A stretch of DNA of 64,000 nt from positions 1,486,001 through 1,550,000 of the forward strand of contig NC_086371.1 of assembly GCF_036324505.1 (NCBI RefSeq). The letters run 5' to 3'. Source of the stretch: Eleginops maclovinus. Lineage: Eukaryota > Chordata > Actinopteri > Perciformes > Eleginopidae. Positions 8,189-21,924 of this stretch are shown piece by piece. Position 1 is the stretch's first letter. Every line of letters starts with the position of its first letter. A model generated the notes under the pieces. The model searched no databases. It was given only the letters and a program-made list of their open reading frames with translations, and was not told the origin of the DNA. The translations under genes and the position numbers were made by a program.

Positions 8189-11100
8189 TGCAACTTTTAA
8201 TACTTTTCCTTTAATGATTACACAGATCCTTGAGTCGAGTAAGAGAAAGCAGAAGATCCAACTCCAACAACCTTGACAATTTTTCAAAAACAGGTAAAGA
8301 GATTTTGTTCAGAAAACCTTTAATTGTTAATAGAATTAGTAGTATGACATATTTCAATAAATATTTAGATATATACAGATACAGCAGAAACGGTACATTC
8401 TTTTTTACTCTTCAAATTGCTTCACATTTTTTTGTACAAGCCAAAATATCTGCCATTGTATTTTATATTCATGCAAAATATTGTTTCTCAGATTAATGAA
8501 AAATAAAAAGGATTTGCTGAACTTTTCTTCTTCTTATTTTTTTTATATCATCCTTCTTCGATGTGCACTTTTTCGGATTATAAGCATCGTAATGAGCATT
8601 TCTGCAAAACCAAAGGGTGCACTTTGTGCCAATACACAATAGAAGCAAGTAAAAGCAAAAATTAAGGCCATTCCAACTTGTGCAAAATAAATAAATATAT
8701 TAATCATAATAAATGTTTCCTTTAGTTCACAGCAGTTTCAGGAGTTCACTGTATTTCCCCCGTCTCCTTCAGGGCATCGGATTGTACAATACATACAATA
8801 AAATACAAGAGAAACCAACCCCCCCCACCCACCCCCCACCCCACCCGGAAACCGAGTCATTAATCTTTGACAAATCAAAACCATGCTACTTTAAAATCCA
8901 GTTCAGAACCTAAGGATTTATAAACGTCCGAAAAAAACACATCTTCCATTTGTTCAATGCGTCACATCTCAACGTAATGCAATATAAACCCAGTTTCTAT
9001 CTGAACCCCCCGTCCCTCCCACCCCCCCCACCCCACTCCCCCAACCCATACAGTATAACAATGATTAATACAATGATGTGAGGCCTATGACAAAGCTCTA
9101 AAATGACTATGGTACACACAACACCCACGCCTGAGGAAAGAGGGTATGAATCATGTAGAAATGGCCGTTGAATGGATGCATGATATGCTGATAGGTCCTC
9201 GTTTCTCAGTTGCATATTCAACCCCCACATGGCACGAGAAGAAATGTAAGCTCTAGAAAAATGGACAGGACAGTGCTTCTCACTTGTTCCAGATGCAGTG
9301 TCTATGGCACAGAGAAACATCAATAATCAGAATCAGAATTAGAGTCGGTGTAGGCCGTGATCAGAGAGGAGGCGACAGGGAAACAAAGGGACTCGAAGTG
9401 ATGCTGGATTATATCTGAAGAACCAAATGAACTAAATCTATATTCAGTTCTCGACTAGCAGACATTTATTGGGGTGTTTCCAATCTTGTTTGTTTTACTG
9501 TTGGTTATTACGGAGCTCTTATAGTCTCAAATGATGCATATTTTTAAAGTTGTACTTTCTTAAAAGTTAGCTTCCGGGAGTGTGTGGGCTTTTGAAGTGC
9601 AAATCTGAGGAAATCTGAATGAAGAACACATTTTCTGTCCTTGTAATGATGTGCTATTGTAAATAAGTTCAACACAACATCCTTTTACCTGACTAAAGAC
9701 CGTGCCTGCTCCTCTTACAGATTGCTACGTTGCATGTACGTACGTTAGCATAAGAGTGGACGTAGCTAGCAAGACAAGTTTAGAATATCCTGAAAAACGT
9801 TGGCCTTTTTATTGTTGGGGTTTTTACCTGGTGGTGCTAGCATGAAAAAAGACCACAGTGTAATTTGGATCAACAATGAAATGCTGCCTTAAAGTTGCAC
9901 ACACGTCATATCAAGCTAGCTAAAGCACTCTACGCCGTCTCCCTCTACGTCTTATCTTCAGATGTAAGCCAAAGAGTTGATATCTGGGAGTTTTAGCTAC
10001 AGATACTGTAATGTTTTAAAGAGTCCACGTTGCTAGCAATAGACGGTCAAGATCATTTTAGCATTTGTTGAAGTTTTATCTGCTAGCATAAAGTAAAGAC
10101 CACAATGAAATTTGGGGAAAACAAAGAACTGTCCTCTGAAAGTTGCACAAACTTCATATCAAGCTAGCTAAACAGCATGTTAGCTTGCTAGCTTTTCTGA
10201 CTAGCTAAGTGCTACGCCTATCGAGCTACGCCTTGCTAGGTTGAGTTGATAACTGGGAGTCGAAGCTAAAGAAGATGTAAGGTTTTTATTTGGACTCCTT
10301 GAAGCTACATGTAGAGTTAGCTTTGCTTAAAGGAGGGATGCTAATATGCTGTTCGCTATAAATCTGAAAGCTAAAACTCATTCATTTCTAATTTGATCTT
10401 TGTCTTAATCTGCTGGTTTACAACCTAAATGCAAGCTGTAACAAATAAAGCATCCTAGGTGATCATGGCCTGTAAAATATGTACTGTATCTGGGAATGAA
10501 TTACTGAATTAAATGCATAGTTTTTGCAGTGAAGCTATGGCACTTCCACGTTAAAATGAGAACACTTTGCAGTCAGAGCAGAGGGATGTATGTGGGTGGC
10601 ATAGCCCTTCGGATCGGTCTTACACACTCTGAAATAAACAAAAATCCATTAAAAGTCATAGCAGTAAATTTAGACTCTCTTTGACACACTGTAGGAATTT
10701 AAATATGACTCAATGTGTAATTTTAAACTGTGTATAAAATGGAAAGGGCTTAATGGATAGGTGAGTGACCTGTCAAATAAAAATAATCAGCCTCGTTTAA
10801 AAAAAATAAGGAATTACAACAATTTTGAGGGAAAATACATACATGTTTCATATCAAAATACGCCTTTATATATATATCATATAATTTCATTTATATATCT
10901 GGAGTTAATCTGGCAATACTGCATCTGGCAATCATATTAAAAACACTAAATGAATATGATTCCACATCCTGCAGCGACACATCTTGAACACTTGCCCGGC
11001 GACAGCAGCAAAAGGCAATGATAACGACACGAGAAATCAATGAAAGAAATCATCTTTGGTTTTGCCTCAAAACCAAGTTGGACAGGGGCTTAAACATTTT

Positions 11101-13108
11101 GACCAGGAGGCGTTTCAATGGAGATTTGAAATGGGAATAAAGCATGTTTTCCTGCGTGTGACTCTCATACACTCCACTCATTATAATTAAGAGCATCCAA
11201 TCCAGGTACGTTACACCTACGTCATGGCCCCGCCCCTTTTTGGGAGTCATTTCACTAGATGCAGTTTCTGAGGTTCATTTATTTGATTACCTACAAGGAA
11301 CCCAATTATCTGATTGGAGATCGATGATCGGCGTTGATTACTTGTTAAATGAGAAGCTATAAAGGATCCTTGACCTGTCAGTGTGCTGCTGTGCGGGTGG
11401 TTAACACTCAAACTGGGATTTACTCCACTTTTATATCTTACTTACTACGGTCACTACTTTGACTTTTAACACGACACATGTCATTCTCATTTGTTCTTCT
11501 TGAGTTCTGACTTACAGAACTGGAAATGGCTTGTGCAGAAAAATACGTGTATCCACTTCTGTGACCTTTCTCTCCAATTTCTGACTCAGGGTGTTTGCTT
11601 CTGATTTCTACATGCCTGAGGTGAACGTCCCACTTCTGTACTTCATTTGATCTCTCCATCTTTCCCATCGCTTCAATATTTACTGATAAGCTTGAGCGTT
11701 TGTTTAGCGATGAATGAGGCAGCAAGTTTTGGCATGGCGTCGCTGAAACGAAGGCAAAATCATAATTGCATAATATACTGATCATTGCATAGAGAAGCCT
11801 GGCGCAAATCAAAGGAGGAAATCAAAACCTGCAGAATGATCAAATCCCGTCCAACGTGGCTATGGCAAAAATAAATCCAGTTTTTACTCTCCATGACGAT
11901 GTAGCTTTTTCACAAATGATGATGCATCGCAGCTACAGTGAATGAGATGGAAATACAGTTAATTAAGGTATAACAGGTGCTATAATCTGTTTCAATTTAC
12001 TACAATATGTCCTCTCAGCTGGGGGAAGGGTGTCACATTAAGGCGGGGTCAAAGCAAGGAAGCACTAATAAAGATGTAAACATATCTGTGGTTCAGTCCC
12101 CATGAACACAACGAGGAGATCCAGGGATTCCAACAAAAAGAAAGACCCTGAAGAAGCTCAGCGAGGAAACGGCGATCGAAGCGTCGTCGAAGCGTCCGCC
12201 TTCCTCTTGAGAACAAAGCTGCACAGCGACATGTGTTTACTTGGCACAGAAATTAAGAAACAAACCCAAAACAAATGCATCGTGAAATAAATGAAGGACA
12301 AGTAGAGGAACACCACAGACAAACTTCATGTTTTGTCTCGAAATCAGCACTGCCCGTTTCAGTGTTGTATTTTTTCCGTCTGTCCGCTCGCTCGTGCGTC
12401 GGACCGCGGCGGCAGCGAGACCTCTCGTGTCTCTGCAGTTTTGGAGGTTTGTTGGCGGGGAGGAAAAAGCGTCGAGGAGTGCTTGCAATACACATTTTTG
12501 AAGCAAATCTAGATATATAGAATGCGTGATCCTTGCATCGCTTTATTTAATGGAAGCACCAATCTGCCTTCTACCCTTTTTTTTTTGTTGTGAAAAATCC
12601 CTCATTTTCCAGATGCCCACCTTTGCAAATAAAGTTATTTTTTCTCCACTTTATGATAGATATATGAGTATATTACACTGCATCCCCCACCCCGTCCCGA
12701 CGTCTCTTCTTCATGTAGAGTGATATATCTGTCTCCGTCCCGCTCCGTCTGTCCCACACAGTTCGTTGGGCGTGCCTGCAAAACAGTCTGTTTGCTTTGT
12801 CATCTTTTCATTAATATATTGCCACATTCATATATCATGCATTTTACTGCATTGCTATTGCACTGGTCCGGATTATTCAGGAGGTGTAAAGAGCCGGAAT
12901 GAGTTGGGATTTTGGGGGGAGAATAAAGGGGGTTAAGAAAGCAATAAATAATGTCTAGTAGGAAGGGGCCGAGGGAGCAGCTCATCCTCCAGGAAGAGGA
13001 CAAGGAAAGGAGGCGCGAAAAAGGGGGGCAATGATCTCTCCCACTGAAGTCATCTCTCTCCGTTTCCTTTTTTGTTTCTTCGCACTGTTCCCCTCCTCCG
13101 CCTCTCGA
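8189..13108 (-). other. glra1: glra1 3' UTR and/or 3' flank
   Basis: Nearly 5 kb with no minisatellite, long CA tract or recognised dispersed element, unlike almost all the rest of the window. It is AT-rich with short ORFs only. The unusual freedom from repeats, right after the glra1 stop, suggests a long 3' UTR or constrained flank. C-rich runs occur at 8819-8845 and 9006-9045. No coding exon was recognised on either strand. Confidence 0.45.
12542..12547 (-). terminator. glra1: candidate proximal poly(A) signal of glra1
   Basis: AATAAA on the - strand, about 560 bp after the glra1 stop codon. It is supported only by motif and position. Confidence 0.3.
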
Positions 13109-13399
13109 CTACATGTTGTGGACGTCCTCGCTGCGGATGATCTTGTAAGTGATCCAGTAGAAAATGTTAAAAATGAGGAAGACGAGCGGGAAGGCCACGC
13201 GGGACACCGTGTCGATGCGCTTGGCCCGGCCGATGAACAGCTTCTTCATCTCCTCGATGCTCTTCTCGGCCGGGTTGGTGGAGGTGGCCGGGGCGTTGTT
13301 GTTGTTGCCCTTGATGGCCATGCCGTCTTTGGCCTGCAGGCAGGCGGGGCCCATGCCGTAGCCCGGGAAGCTGAAGCGGCCCTCGCCTGTCTCATCCTC
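13109..13399 (-). CDS. glra1: glra1 last coding exon: TM3-TM4 loop, TM4, C terminus
   Basis: Glycine receptor alpha-1 is a pentameric glycine-gated chloride channel of inhibitory synapses in spinal cord and brainstem. This exon encodes [20 protein letters not shown], then [37 protein letters not shown]4 ([20 protein letters not shown]) and the C terminus IRSEDVHNM with TAG at 13109-13111. The [13 protein letters not shown] and EEMKKLFI wording separates alpha-1 from alpha-2 and alpha-3. The acceptor used here reads CTGTGTTGCAG before GAGGATGAG. A second AG acceptor 24 nt upstream would extend the exon to 13423. The exon joins phase 0 to the ATGAAG end of the previous exon. Confidence 0.98.
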   Translation of the reverse strand, partial: EDETGEGRFSFPGYGMGPACLQAKDGMAIKGNNNNAPATSTNPAEKSIEEMKKLFIGRAKRIDTVSRVAFPLVFLIFNIFYWITYKIIRSEDVHNM

Positions 13400-13423
13400 C
13401 TGCAACACAGGCCAAGACTCAGG
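13400..13423 (-). CDS. glra1: candidate alternative 8-codon extension of the last glra1 exon
   Basis: Between two AG acceptors lie exactly 24 nt, open in frame and encoding PESWPVLQ before EDETGEG. Upstream of the distal AG is a better pyrimidine tract (CTTTCTCTGGTTCCTAACAG) than that of the proximal one. Mammalian GLRA1 has an alternative acceptor at this same junction that adds eight residues (SPMLNLFQ) to the intracellular loop. Usage here is inferred, not seen. Confidence 0.55.
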
Positions 13424-13456
13424 CTGTTAGGAACCAGAGAAAGACGTTACTGTTGG

Positions 13457-13458
<2 letters not shown>

Positions 13459-13547
<89 letters not shown>
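13459..13547 (+). repeat. (GT)n microsatellite, (CA)n in the glra1 transcript
   Basis: 89 bp of uninterrupted GT. In the glra1 pre-mRNA it reads (CA)n and ends about 35 nt upstream of the distal acceptor of the last exon. Confidence 0.97.
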
Positions 13548-13548
<1 letters not shown>

Positions 13549-13911
13549 ATGACAGTGTGTGTGCATGCAGCTTTCAAAGTGTGTATCAAAGGTCAGTTCA
13601 ATACAGACATGAAAACCAAAGAATCCAGGTAACATGAGGAGGAAATGAGGCAGAGAATATCTCTGGGTGAATTCTGCAAAAAAAAGGTTCAATCTTTCTT
13701 TTAATAAATGTAGTTTTTATGTGAAATGGACTTCATTTGCTATTGGCACATTGATTTTCAATCAGAAAAGCAAAGACTTTTTCATGCAGCTACATCATGT
13801 GACACAGTGTGTGTGACACCAGAACATTTAGGGTACCAAGAGCAGTTTTCCAATGGTCAGTGGTGGCAGATTAGTTGGTATTTTAAGCATTTGTCCACAA
13901 TAGAAGATCAT

Positions 13912-14060
13912 TAAAGAGATCCTATTATGCTTTGTGTGGTTTCCCCTTTCCAGTAGTGTGTTGTATTGGTTTTAGTGCATGTAAATGGTCTGCAGTGGCT
14001 AAAATCCCCGTATCCCTTCCAGAGCGAGTTTCTCTCCCAGGAAAGACGTCACAGTCGAGA
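13912..14060 (+). mobile_element. dispersed repeat family P, copy 1 (partial)
   Basis: Contains GATCCTATTATGCTTTGTGT and TTTTAGTGCATGTAAATGGT followed by CTGCA. It is related to copies at 16.80-17.15 kb, 34.92-35.03 kb and 50.99-51.18 kb. A common teleost interspersed repeat type, class not determined. Confidence 0.65.
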
Positions 14061-14455
14061 CATTTAATACTAATATCAACCTGAACATGAGCAGAGTGTC
14101 CTCTTTGGTTCACCAGAGGTTCACATTCAATCCATCTTCTCTACAGCCACTAATCACGTTCCACCGGCAGATAACTTCCACACAAAAAGCCCAAAACGGT
14201 GGATTCATAAATCATGCGCTGAACATTGATCACTCGGCTCGCGTCTTCTTCTGTGTCATGTGGAATGGATTGGATTGATTGACGTGCGCTTGTAGTCAAG
14301 GTTATGGCGAGCGTGCACGTGTTTCATCCCGAGCACGGGCAGATACTGAACATCCTATCTGCACCGTCACCGTGCCTTTCATTACCGTGGACACAACGAC
14401 TTCCTTATCTGGTTCAGAGACTCAGACACAAACACTGCGATGGGCAGACACTACA

Positions 14456-14457
<2 letters not shown>
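14061..14457. other. glra1 intron, nothing recognised
   Basis: Unique-looking intronic DNA with no repeat, motif or coding signal I can support. Confidence 0.5.

Positions 14458-14523
<66 letters not shown>
14458..14523 (+). repeat. (GT)n microsatellite
   Basis: 66 bp of uninterrupted GT. Confidence 0.97.
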
Positions 14524-14529
<6 letters not shown>

Positions 14530-14969
14530 CCAAGCATGTCAGAGTGCCCTTCAAAGTCTAAAACAACCCACATTAAATTCAAAATTAGCAAACAAAAAGC
14601 CCTCTGATGATAAAGAGTCGTGTTGTCTAAATATTCATGCATGGAAACGACTCCAGCCCCCCGTGGAACAGCCTATCCGCGGGGAATCTTTCCAAGTGCA
14701 TGGTGGGTAACAGAAAATAATCATTTTGGGATCTGAAAACAACACGAGCGCAGCCTGGAGCGAGAACTTAACGACTGACGCAAAACCTCTGCAGCGACTA
14801 CAAATCAAGCAGCCCGTTAAGGGAAGAAGAGGGGGCTCGACTCTGCTCTGTTGCACCAGCCTCTGGCTCCCAGCAGAGGGACAGGGATTAAAAGACATGA
14901 TCAATAATCCAATGATTGCAAATATCGGTTAACATTTAAATGGTTTCAGCATCCTGGGGAAAAATACGA

Positions 14970-15600
14970 TGTTACACAGGTGTATTATGGGTCTAACAAC
15001 AGTCTACCATGGGTGCAATGCGGGTGTAATAATGGGGAATCATTGGTCAAATAACGGAGTGATATAGTAATAATTAATACAGGTGTAATTATGGTGTAAT
15101 GGGGGTGTATCCATATGTCATAAGGGTCCAATATCAGTGTTACATGGGTCTAATAACAGTCTTATTTAAAACAAACAAAATAAAATAACTAATAATCAAA
15201 TGAAATTTCATAAATAAATACAGAGTAGGGAAAACATATCTTTAGGGTATCAGTACAAAACACATTATGTACCGAATATTTCAGAATTCTCAAGAACAGA
15301 CTAATCCACTACTAAGACAAAATATATAGCTTTTAGTATACCCTATTATATAGATTATAAAACATGCAAAGTAGCTGCAGTTATTTAATTTAATTTAAAT
15401 GGAGTTACGCAGTGGGAGTACAATATTTGCAAATGATGTAGGGTTAATGAAAGGGTGTGACACTGGTGTAACATGGGTCTAATGACAGGTTGTAATAAAA
15501 GTGTAAGATGGGTGGAACATGGGTATAAATATAAAAGGGGTCTAACGGAGTAATATTAGTGCAAAACAGGTATATAACGGTGTAAAATGTGTGTAATACA
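14970..15600 (+). repeat. degenerate GGTGTAATATGGGTCTAA tandem repeat, interrupted
   Basis: Loose copies of GGTGTAA, ATGGGTCTAA and TAACAG words occur at 14,970-15,150 and again at 15,440-15,600. A segment at about 15,160-15,430 that is shared with 17.57-17.85 kb splits them, so it appears to have inserted into the older tandem repeat. Confidence 0.55.
15160..15430 (+). mobile_element. dispersed repeat family Q, copy 1
   Basis: Shares AGAGTAGG, CAGAATTCTC, CCACTACTAAGACAAAATAT, TATAGATTATAAAA and GCAAAGTAG...TGCAGTTATTT in the same order with 17.57-17.86 kb, same orientation. Probably two insertions of one old element. Confidence 0.6.
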
Positions 15601-15879
15601 GAGAAGAGCGATCAATTAGTATTTCCAAATATTTGTATGAATGCCAATTTCAGGGTTAATGAAAGGACAGAAAATCTGGCTAAAAAAATCTGCTAAAAAC
15701 ACATAAAAAAATGCCTTTACTTTGTGTGTGTGTGTGTGTGTGTGCATGTATGTCAACGTGTGTATCCACAGCCATGTGAATGTGTGTGTGTGTGTTAGAC
15801 CACCAGGTAGCGATCCATTTTTAGCACCCCATGTCCCCGTTCTGTCCTTGTGTCCACACTGTGCCATCTATAACTGTTA

Positions 15880-16801
<922 letters not shown>

Positions 16802-17150
16802 AATGAGAGACCCTATTCTGCTTTTTGGGGTTTACTGCCTCTCCTGTAGTGTGTTCTATAGGTTTCAGTGCATGTAAACGGTCTGCAAAGGCCCAAATCC
16901 CAAAGTTCCGGTACACAGTGACATCACTTTAGAGAAAACTTGCGCTTCTACCGCTATTGGCTAGTGCTCTGACACATTGTTCGTGATAGGCTAAGGGGCA
17001 GGACATCTCTAAGCTGGTTGACTAACCAATCACAGAGCAGCCTGGGCTCTGGTTTCAGACAGAGGGTGAAAAGAGGTGCTGCAGCACAGGCAGGATGAGA
17101 ATAATAAAGAGCTTTCTGAACAGTAAAGCATCACAGCAGAGACACTAAAA
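16802..17150 (+). mobile_element. dispersed repeat family P, copy 2 (fullest)
   Basis: Begins GAGACCCTATTCTGCTTTTT and continues through TTTCAGTGCATGTAAACGGT, GATAGGCTAAGGGGCAGGAC and CCAATCACAGAGCAGCCTGG. It is the longest of four related copies in the window. No ORF; probably a non-autonomous element. Confidence 0.7.
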
Positions 17151-17569
17151 GACATTAGAACTAATTGAACATCTTTACAGATGTGTCTTGAGAGTGATCT
17201 GGGGGGGGGGGTTTGATGGAATGTGACATGACCTCAGTATTTCTCCCCTCCTGTCTCCAGCCTTGGCTGCAGAGGGACGGTGGGTCAGGGCTGCTCTCTG
17301 CCCTCAGTGACACACACATGATTCATGCGGCTGCATTAACGGGAACACAGGATACAGGGGGCTACGCTCAAACGCAGGCCTGTACTGGTATAAGAAAACA
17401 CTGGCAGCATGTTGTCCTTTAGTTATGGCTAAGTATCTGTACATAACTGCAGGAGCTGTCTTAGATTTAAATAAGGATAAAAGGAACCCAAAAATGTGAC
17501 AATCATTTAGATTCAGATTAGATATACTTTACGGATCCTAAATAGATTGGACATAACAGCATGTTTACA

Positions 17570-17860
17570 AGCCATGTATAAAAAAAACTAAACATAATGG
17601 AGTTAAATAAAACTGAAAATAATAATAAAATAAAATGGAATAAAATAAATAAATAAAGAGTAGGAAAAATATCTTCAGGGTACCAAAAAGGAAACATGTT
17701 TTAAAATATACCAAATAACTCAGAATTCTCTTTAATAGACCAGTCCACTACTAAGACAAAATATGTATTTAGTGTACCCGATGATATAGATTATAAAAGG
17801 TGCAAAGTAGTTGCAGTTATTTTGATATTTAATTTAAATGAAGTTATGTATTATAATTAT
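17570..17860 (+). mobile_element. dispersed repeat family Q, copy 2
   Basis: Direct-orientation relative of 15.16-15.43 kb, sharing CCACTACTAAGACAAAATAT and the TATAGATTATAAAA and TGCAGTTATTT blocks. Confidence 0.6.
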
Positions 17861-18985
17861 ATAAAGGTACATGTCTGCATTGTGGGGCAGTGTTTCCATA
17901 GGGCTTTATGTAAAGGGGCCTTAAGATAAAGGTCCTGGAGGGACTCGGGGAAATGGAAAAAAAGAAGGAGAAGTGAGAAGATATGGACTGGAAAAGAACG
18001 AAGGATTAAAGAGAAAGGAGGAAGAGGAGATAAGAGATTCCAAAATGTGTGACAAAGAAAAACCAAATACTGTGAAGAGGTTAAAGAAATACGTTCAGTA
18101 AAAAGGAGCCGAAGTGATGGAGGGAGGGATGGAGATGGGAGTGAGAGGAGACAAGGAAGAGGGCAGCAGAAAGAGAGCCGGAGGACCTCTTAGCTCGCTC
18201 ATCCATCATGCTTTCCTCTCCGATTGAAGCGTTTATACCTCTGCCTCGGCTGGCGTGATTAATCGAGCAGATTAGCAGGAAGCAGGAAGCACACTGCGTC
18301 AGGCCGCCGTCTCCTCTGCAAATATTACCCTTGGATACTTGTTCCAGAGACCCTCATTTACATAAAACACGACCCGGAGAGGTGTCAGCCCCGACCGACG
18401 TCGGCATCCGTCTCACCTGAACGAGGAATTTCTCGGCTTGTGTTACGCTTTATGATCCCCCCCCCACCCTCCCCAAGAAGCAATTCCCACCGAGCATCGG
18501 GGGAAAGAAATACATTATACGTTTGCCTTTGCTGATTCATTTTCTGGAGCATTCATTTCAAACCGTCCTCCACCCTTTACCCCTCCTGTTCTCCCCTCTG
18601 CATCGCTCCTCCTTTATAGAAATGTGAGGCTTTTAAAGACGTTTCACTTCCAATATGTCGGCGTCGAGTGGATTCTGAGGAGCCAAGAGGAGCGCCTAGG
18701 TAGATGTGAGTCAAGGTGTTAGTGGTTAAGATATTTAAGAACAGATGCTCACTGCGTTCACAGGAAACTGGGATGCACGACACTTCACAACCTAATATAA
18801 GATCCATCCTGAGTGGGAATTAATTTAGCATTACGAAATGAGTCATACTATGACTTGTGGTAAGTTGGGATAGACCAGTAGTGAGATTTTTAATATGAAA
18901 TAATTTGCCAAAAATAAATAAATAAAAACAATTATATATATTATTTATATTTTAATTTAATTTAATTACATTAATAAAAAGGAGC
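17861..18985. other. glra1 intron, nothing recognised
   Basis: Includes a purine-rich stretch at about 17,935-18,180. No coding exon or defined repeat. Confidence 0.5.
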
Positions 18986-19025
<40 letters not shown>

Positions 19026-19033
19026 TAATAATC

Positions 19034-19064
<31 letters not shown>

Positions 19065-19075
19065 TAATAATAATG

Positions 19076-19109
<34 letters not shown>

Positions 19110-19147
19110 TAATAATAATGATAATAATAATAATAATAATAATAATG

Positions 19148-19193
<46 letters not shown>

Positions 19194-19236
19194 TAATAAT
19201 ATAATAATAATAATAATGATAATAATAATAATAATG

Positions 19237-19314
<78 letters not shown>

Positions 19315-19317
19315 TTA

Positions 19318-19352
<35 letters not shown>

Positions 19353-19374
19353 CATAATAATAATAATAATAATA
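18986..19374 (+). repeat. (AAT)n microsatellite, imperfect
   Basis: About 390 bp of AAT/ATA trinucleotides with scattered AATGAT and AATCAT variants and an AATATTATGAAT interruption near 19.31 kb. Confidence 0.97.
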
Positions 19375-20439
19375 ACTGAATTGGATTTTTTATATTTCTT
19401 TATTGCAATAAAAATATGAATTGTCTTGGCCACAACAATCTAGTAGTGAAAATCTGATATTGTGACATCACTCAGGTATAGATTTCGATGTCATGTCAAA
19501 GTTTACTTACTGCATGATACTTAAATATATACTTAGTAAATAAAAACGACTTAAAAAAGGACGACATCCCAGACAGGGGATTGGCAGTGATTCTTTTACT
19601 CTCCTTTTTTCTGGAGAGGAAGTAAAGAAACCGGAACTCTGGATTTATTTGTAGTTTGAGGTGCGATATATGACTCAGCAGCTTTTAGACACTATTATTT
19701 TCCGCTTCGCTCTGAAGATGTTAGCGCCCCATGCTATATTCTTTCTGGAAAAACCCCAGACACAACACCAGGACCAGGGTGTATTTGTTGATATGTTTTG
19801 TGCCATTTGACTACATCTTTAGTTTCCCATCCCACGATCCAGCCCTGCTTTCCCTTCTCTCTCTCCTCCATTATATTCCACTGGAGTCCCCGGTTGCACT
19901 AAAGCATGGTGTGTTAATGTCTCATCAAGCCGCTGACCTGGAATGATTATCCACATGATCTGCTGCTCTGTTCCTTCCTCTGCCTCCTCTTCCTCTCTCA
20001 CTTCCAGCGTTTGATCTGAACAACATTTCAGGGAAGCCACGGCACCTTTTGCTTTGTGCATTTAAACTGATGCCAAACAAGTCAATCAGGGCTCAGTTCA
20101 GCAGAGCAGAGGGTTACAAACAGCCTTTAAATGTCAGATGGGTGGGAACAGCTTTCCATGCAAACACTGTGGCTATGTAATATGACGTTTACCGTATTAA
20201 ATTCAACTTAAAGCATGATGTGTGTTTGTTGTTGTTGTCAATAAATGATTTGCAAACAACACCCCATGAGTTATATTCTTTGGTGCTTCATTGACATCCA
20301 TGTTTAAAACCATCTCACAAATGCATACATTCATTTGTAACCAAGGCTCAATATTTCCTGCAGCTTTTTCTCCAACAAAATAGTGAATTTATGGGGGAAT
20401 ATTTTCACTAGAGGATTTAAAAAATGCCTTGAACTGCAT

Positions 20440-20770
20440 TACTTTGAATGTCCAGCAGGGGGCCATATATTCTATAGAAGTCTATGAGAAAATTAGACTA
20501 CTGCTCCTTTGATTTATTACCTCAGCGAACATTTTCCTAACACGTTTATGGTCTTAATCTTTAGTTTTAAGTCTTCTTCAATACATTATGATGTTTTTGG
20601 TGTAAATTAAGTTCCAATTTAGAGTAAAATAGACGATTAAGCAGCGTATGCTTTAGGATGGGGTTACTGTGGGATTGTTGCTGGTGTCCCTGTTATAATT
20701 TTTACATCTTGGTCACCTAAAAATGTCTTAATTAGAGTTTGGTTTTCCTTAATACCACCCTATTGTGTCA
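20440..20770 (+). mobile_element. dispersed repeat family R, copy 1
   Basis: Runs from TCCAGCAGGGGGCCATATAT through GTCTATGAGAAAAT, CTTTGATTTATTACCTCAGC, TTTTAAGTCTTCTTCAATAC and ATAGACGATTAAGCAGCGTA. The same series occurs at 21.93-22.29 kb. This block is a common percomorph interspersed repeat type with no ORF. Confidence 0.75.
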
Positions 20771-21924
20771 AGGCTTGTTGCAAATAAAACACATGTAGAA
20801 TCAGGGCTTCAAACCTTTAGTTCATTTGTATATGCAGTCAGTACTCATTGCATACTTTACACGATGACGTTGCAGCTCTACGTTTGAGTGGATGAAAATG
20901 AATTCCCAGCCCTTTAAGTCATTTAGTCCAAAAGGTCATCATCGTGTGAGAACCAAGCTGATGGGAATTCATGTTTTAACTAATCCAGTAGCTTTTAAGA
21001 CCATAATAAGGTCAAGAGGTCAAGGATTGCAATATAAACATGGATAATAACATGCAGTTCTGCCTCCAATGAGTTAGTGTTCATTACGTCATCTGTACAA
21101 ATGCAGAACACATGCAACAATGAGGGGTTTCCACTCTGTCAATTAAGCGCCTCCTCGCCTAACGGGGGAAACAGGGAGTGTGTTCGCAGCGGACCTGTCA
21201 ATCAGGAGGTCGAGTTCAGCCCGGGGAGATCACTGATCGCTCCGTAATCCCTGAGCTCGCTTATCTGCCTTTGTTCCCCGAGCTGCAGAACAGCCTGTGA
21301 GATCAAGGCTTTTAGAGTAAAACCAGCATGTACAGCTCCCCCCCTTCCCCCCCCACCCCCCCACTGAAAAACAGCTAATCGCGGCTAACGAGCTGATTAT
21401 AGCCGATCAATCAGGAAGTCAGTTTGGCTAATAAGGCACTGTCATTGTCCCACAGTGGGATAGCATGTGCAGTTATGTTGGTGGGGGTTAACTTCCCTTA
21501 GGCCACTACTTCAAATGTACATCTATTTTCCCAGAAGGCCGAGTGTGCCAAAAACAGAGTGGACCGCAGGGGGAGGGGGGGAACATGTCATGGCTCCACG
21601 GTCACTTTTTTATGTCGTTCCTCCCGTTGTTGCCGTGAAGGTCGTCTGGATTTAGAAGCTTCCTACCTCCCGGCCAAACGGTTAAATGATTCAGGATGTG
21701 AACATCTACATCCCATCATTTATTTTAATGAAAGCCTGTCCTTCGAAATACTTTCTTTCATTTCTAACATATTCATAATGCCCTGTATATTTCCTCAAAC
21801 AAATAGCATAAAATAAGGGAATTATAAAACATGTTATGCTCTTATATGTCTTTGCCAATGCCAATGCAAATGTGTGTTACTGTAAAGAGACAAATCCAGG
21901 TCGAAGTGCAAAGAAAGACCTTCT
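20771..21924. other. glra1 intron, nothing recognised
   Basis: Unique-looking DNA between two copies of family R. A C-rich run lies at 21,339-21,362. No coding signal. Confidence 0.5.

Noticed and set aside
19032..19433. 133-codon poly-isoleucine/leucine frame
   Set aside because: Translation of the (AAT)n microsatellite.
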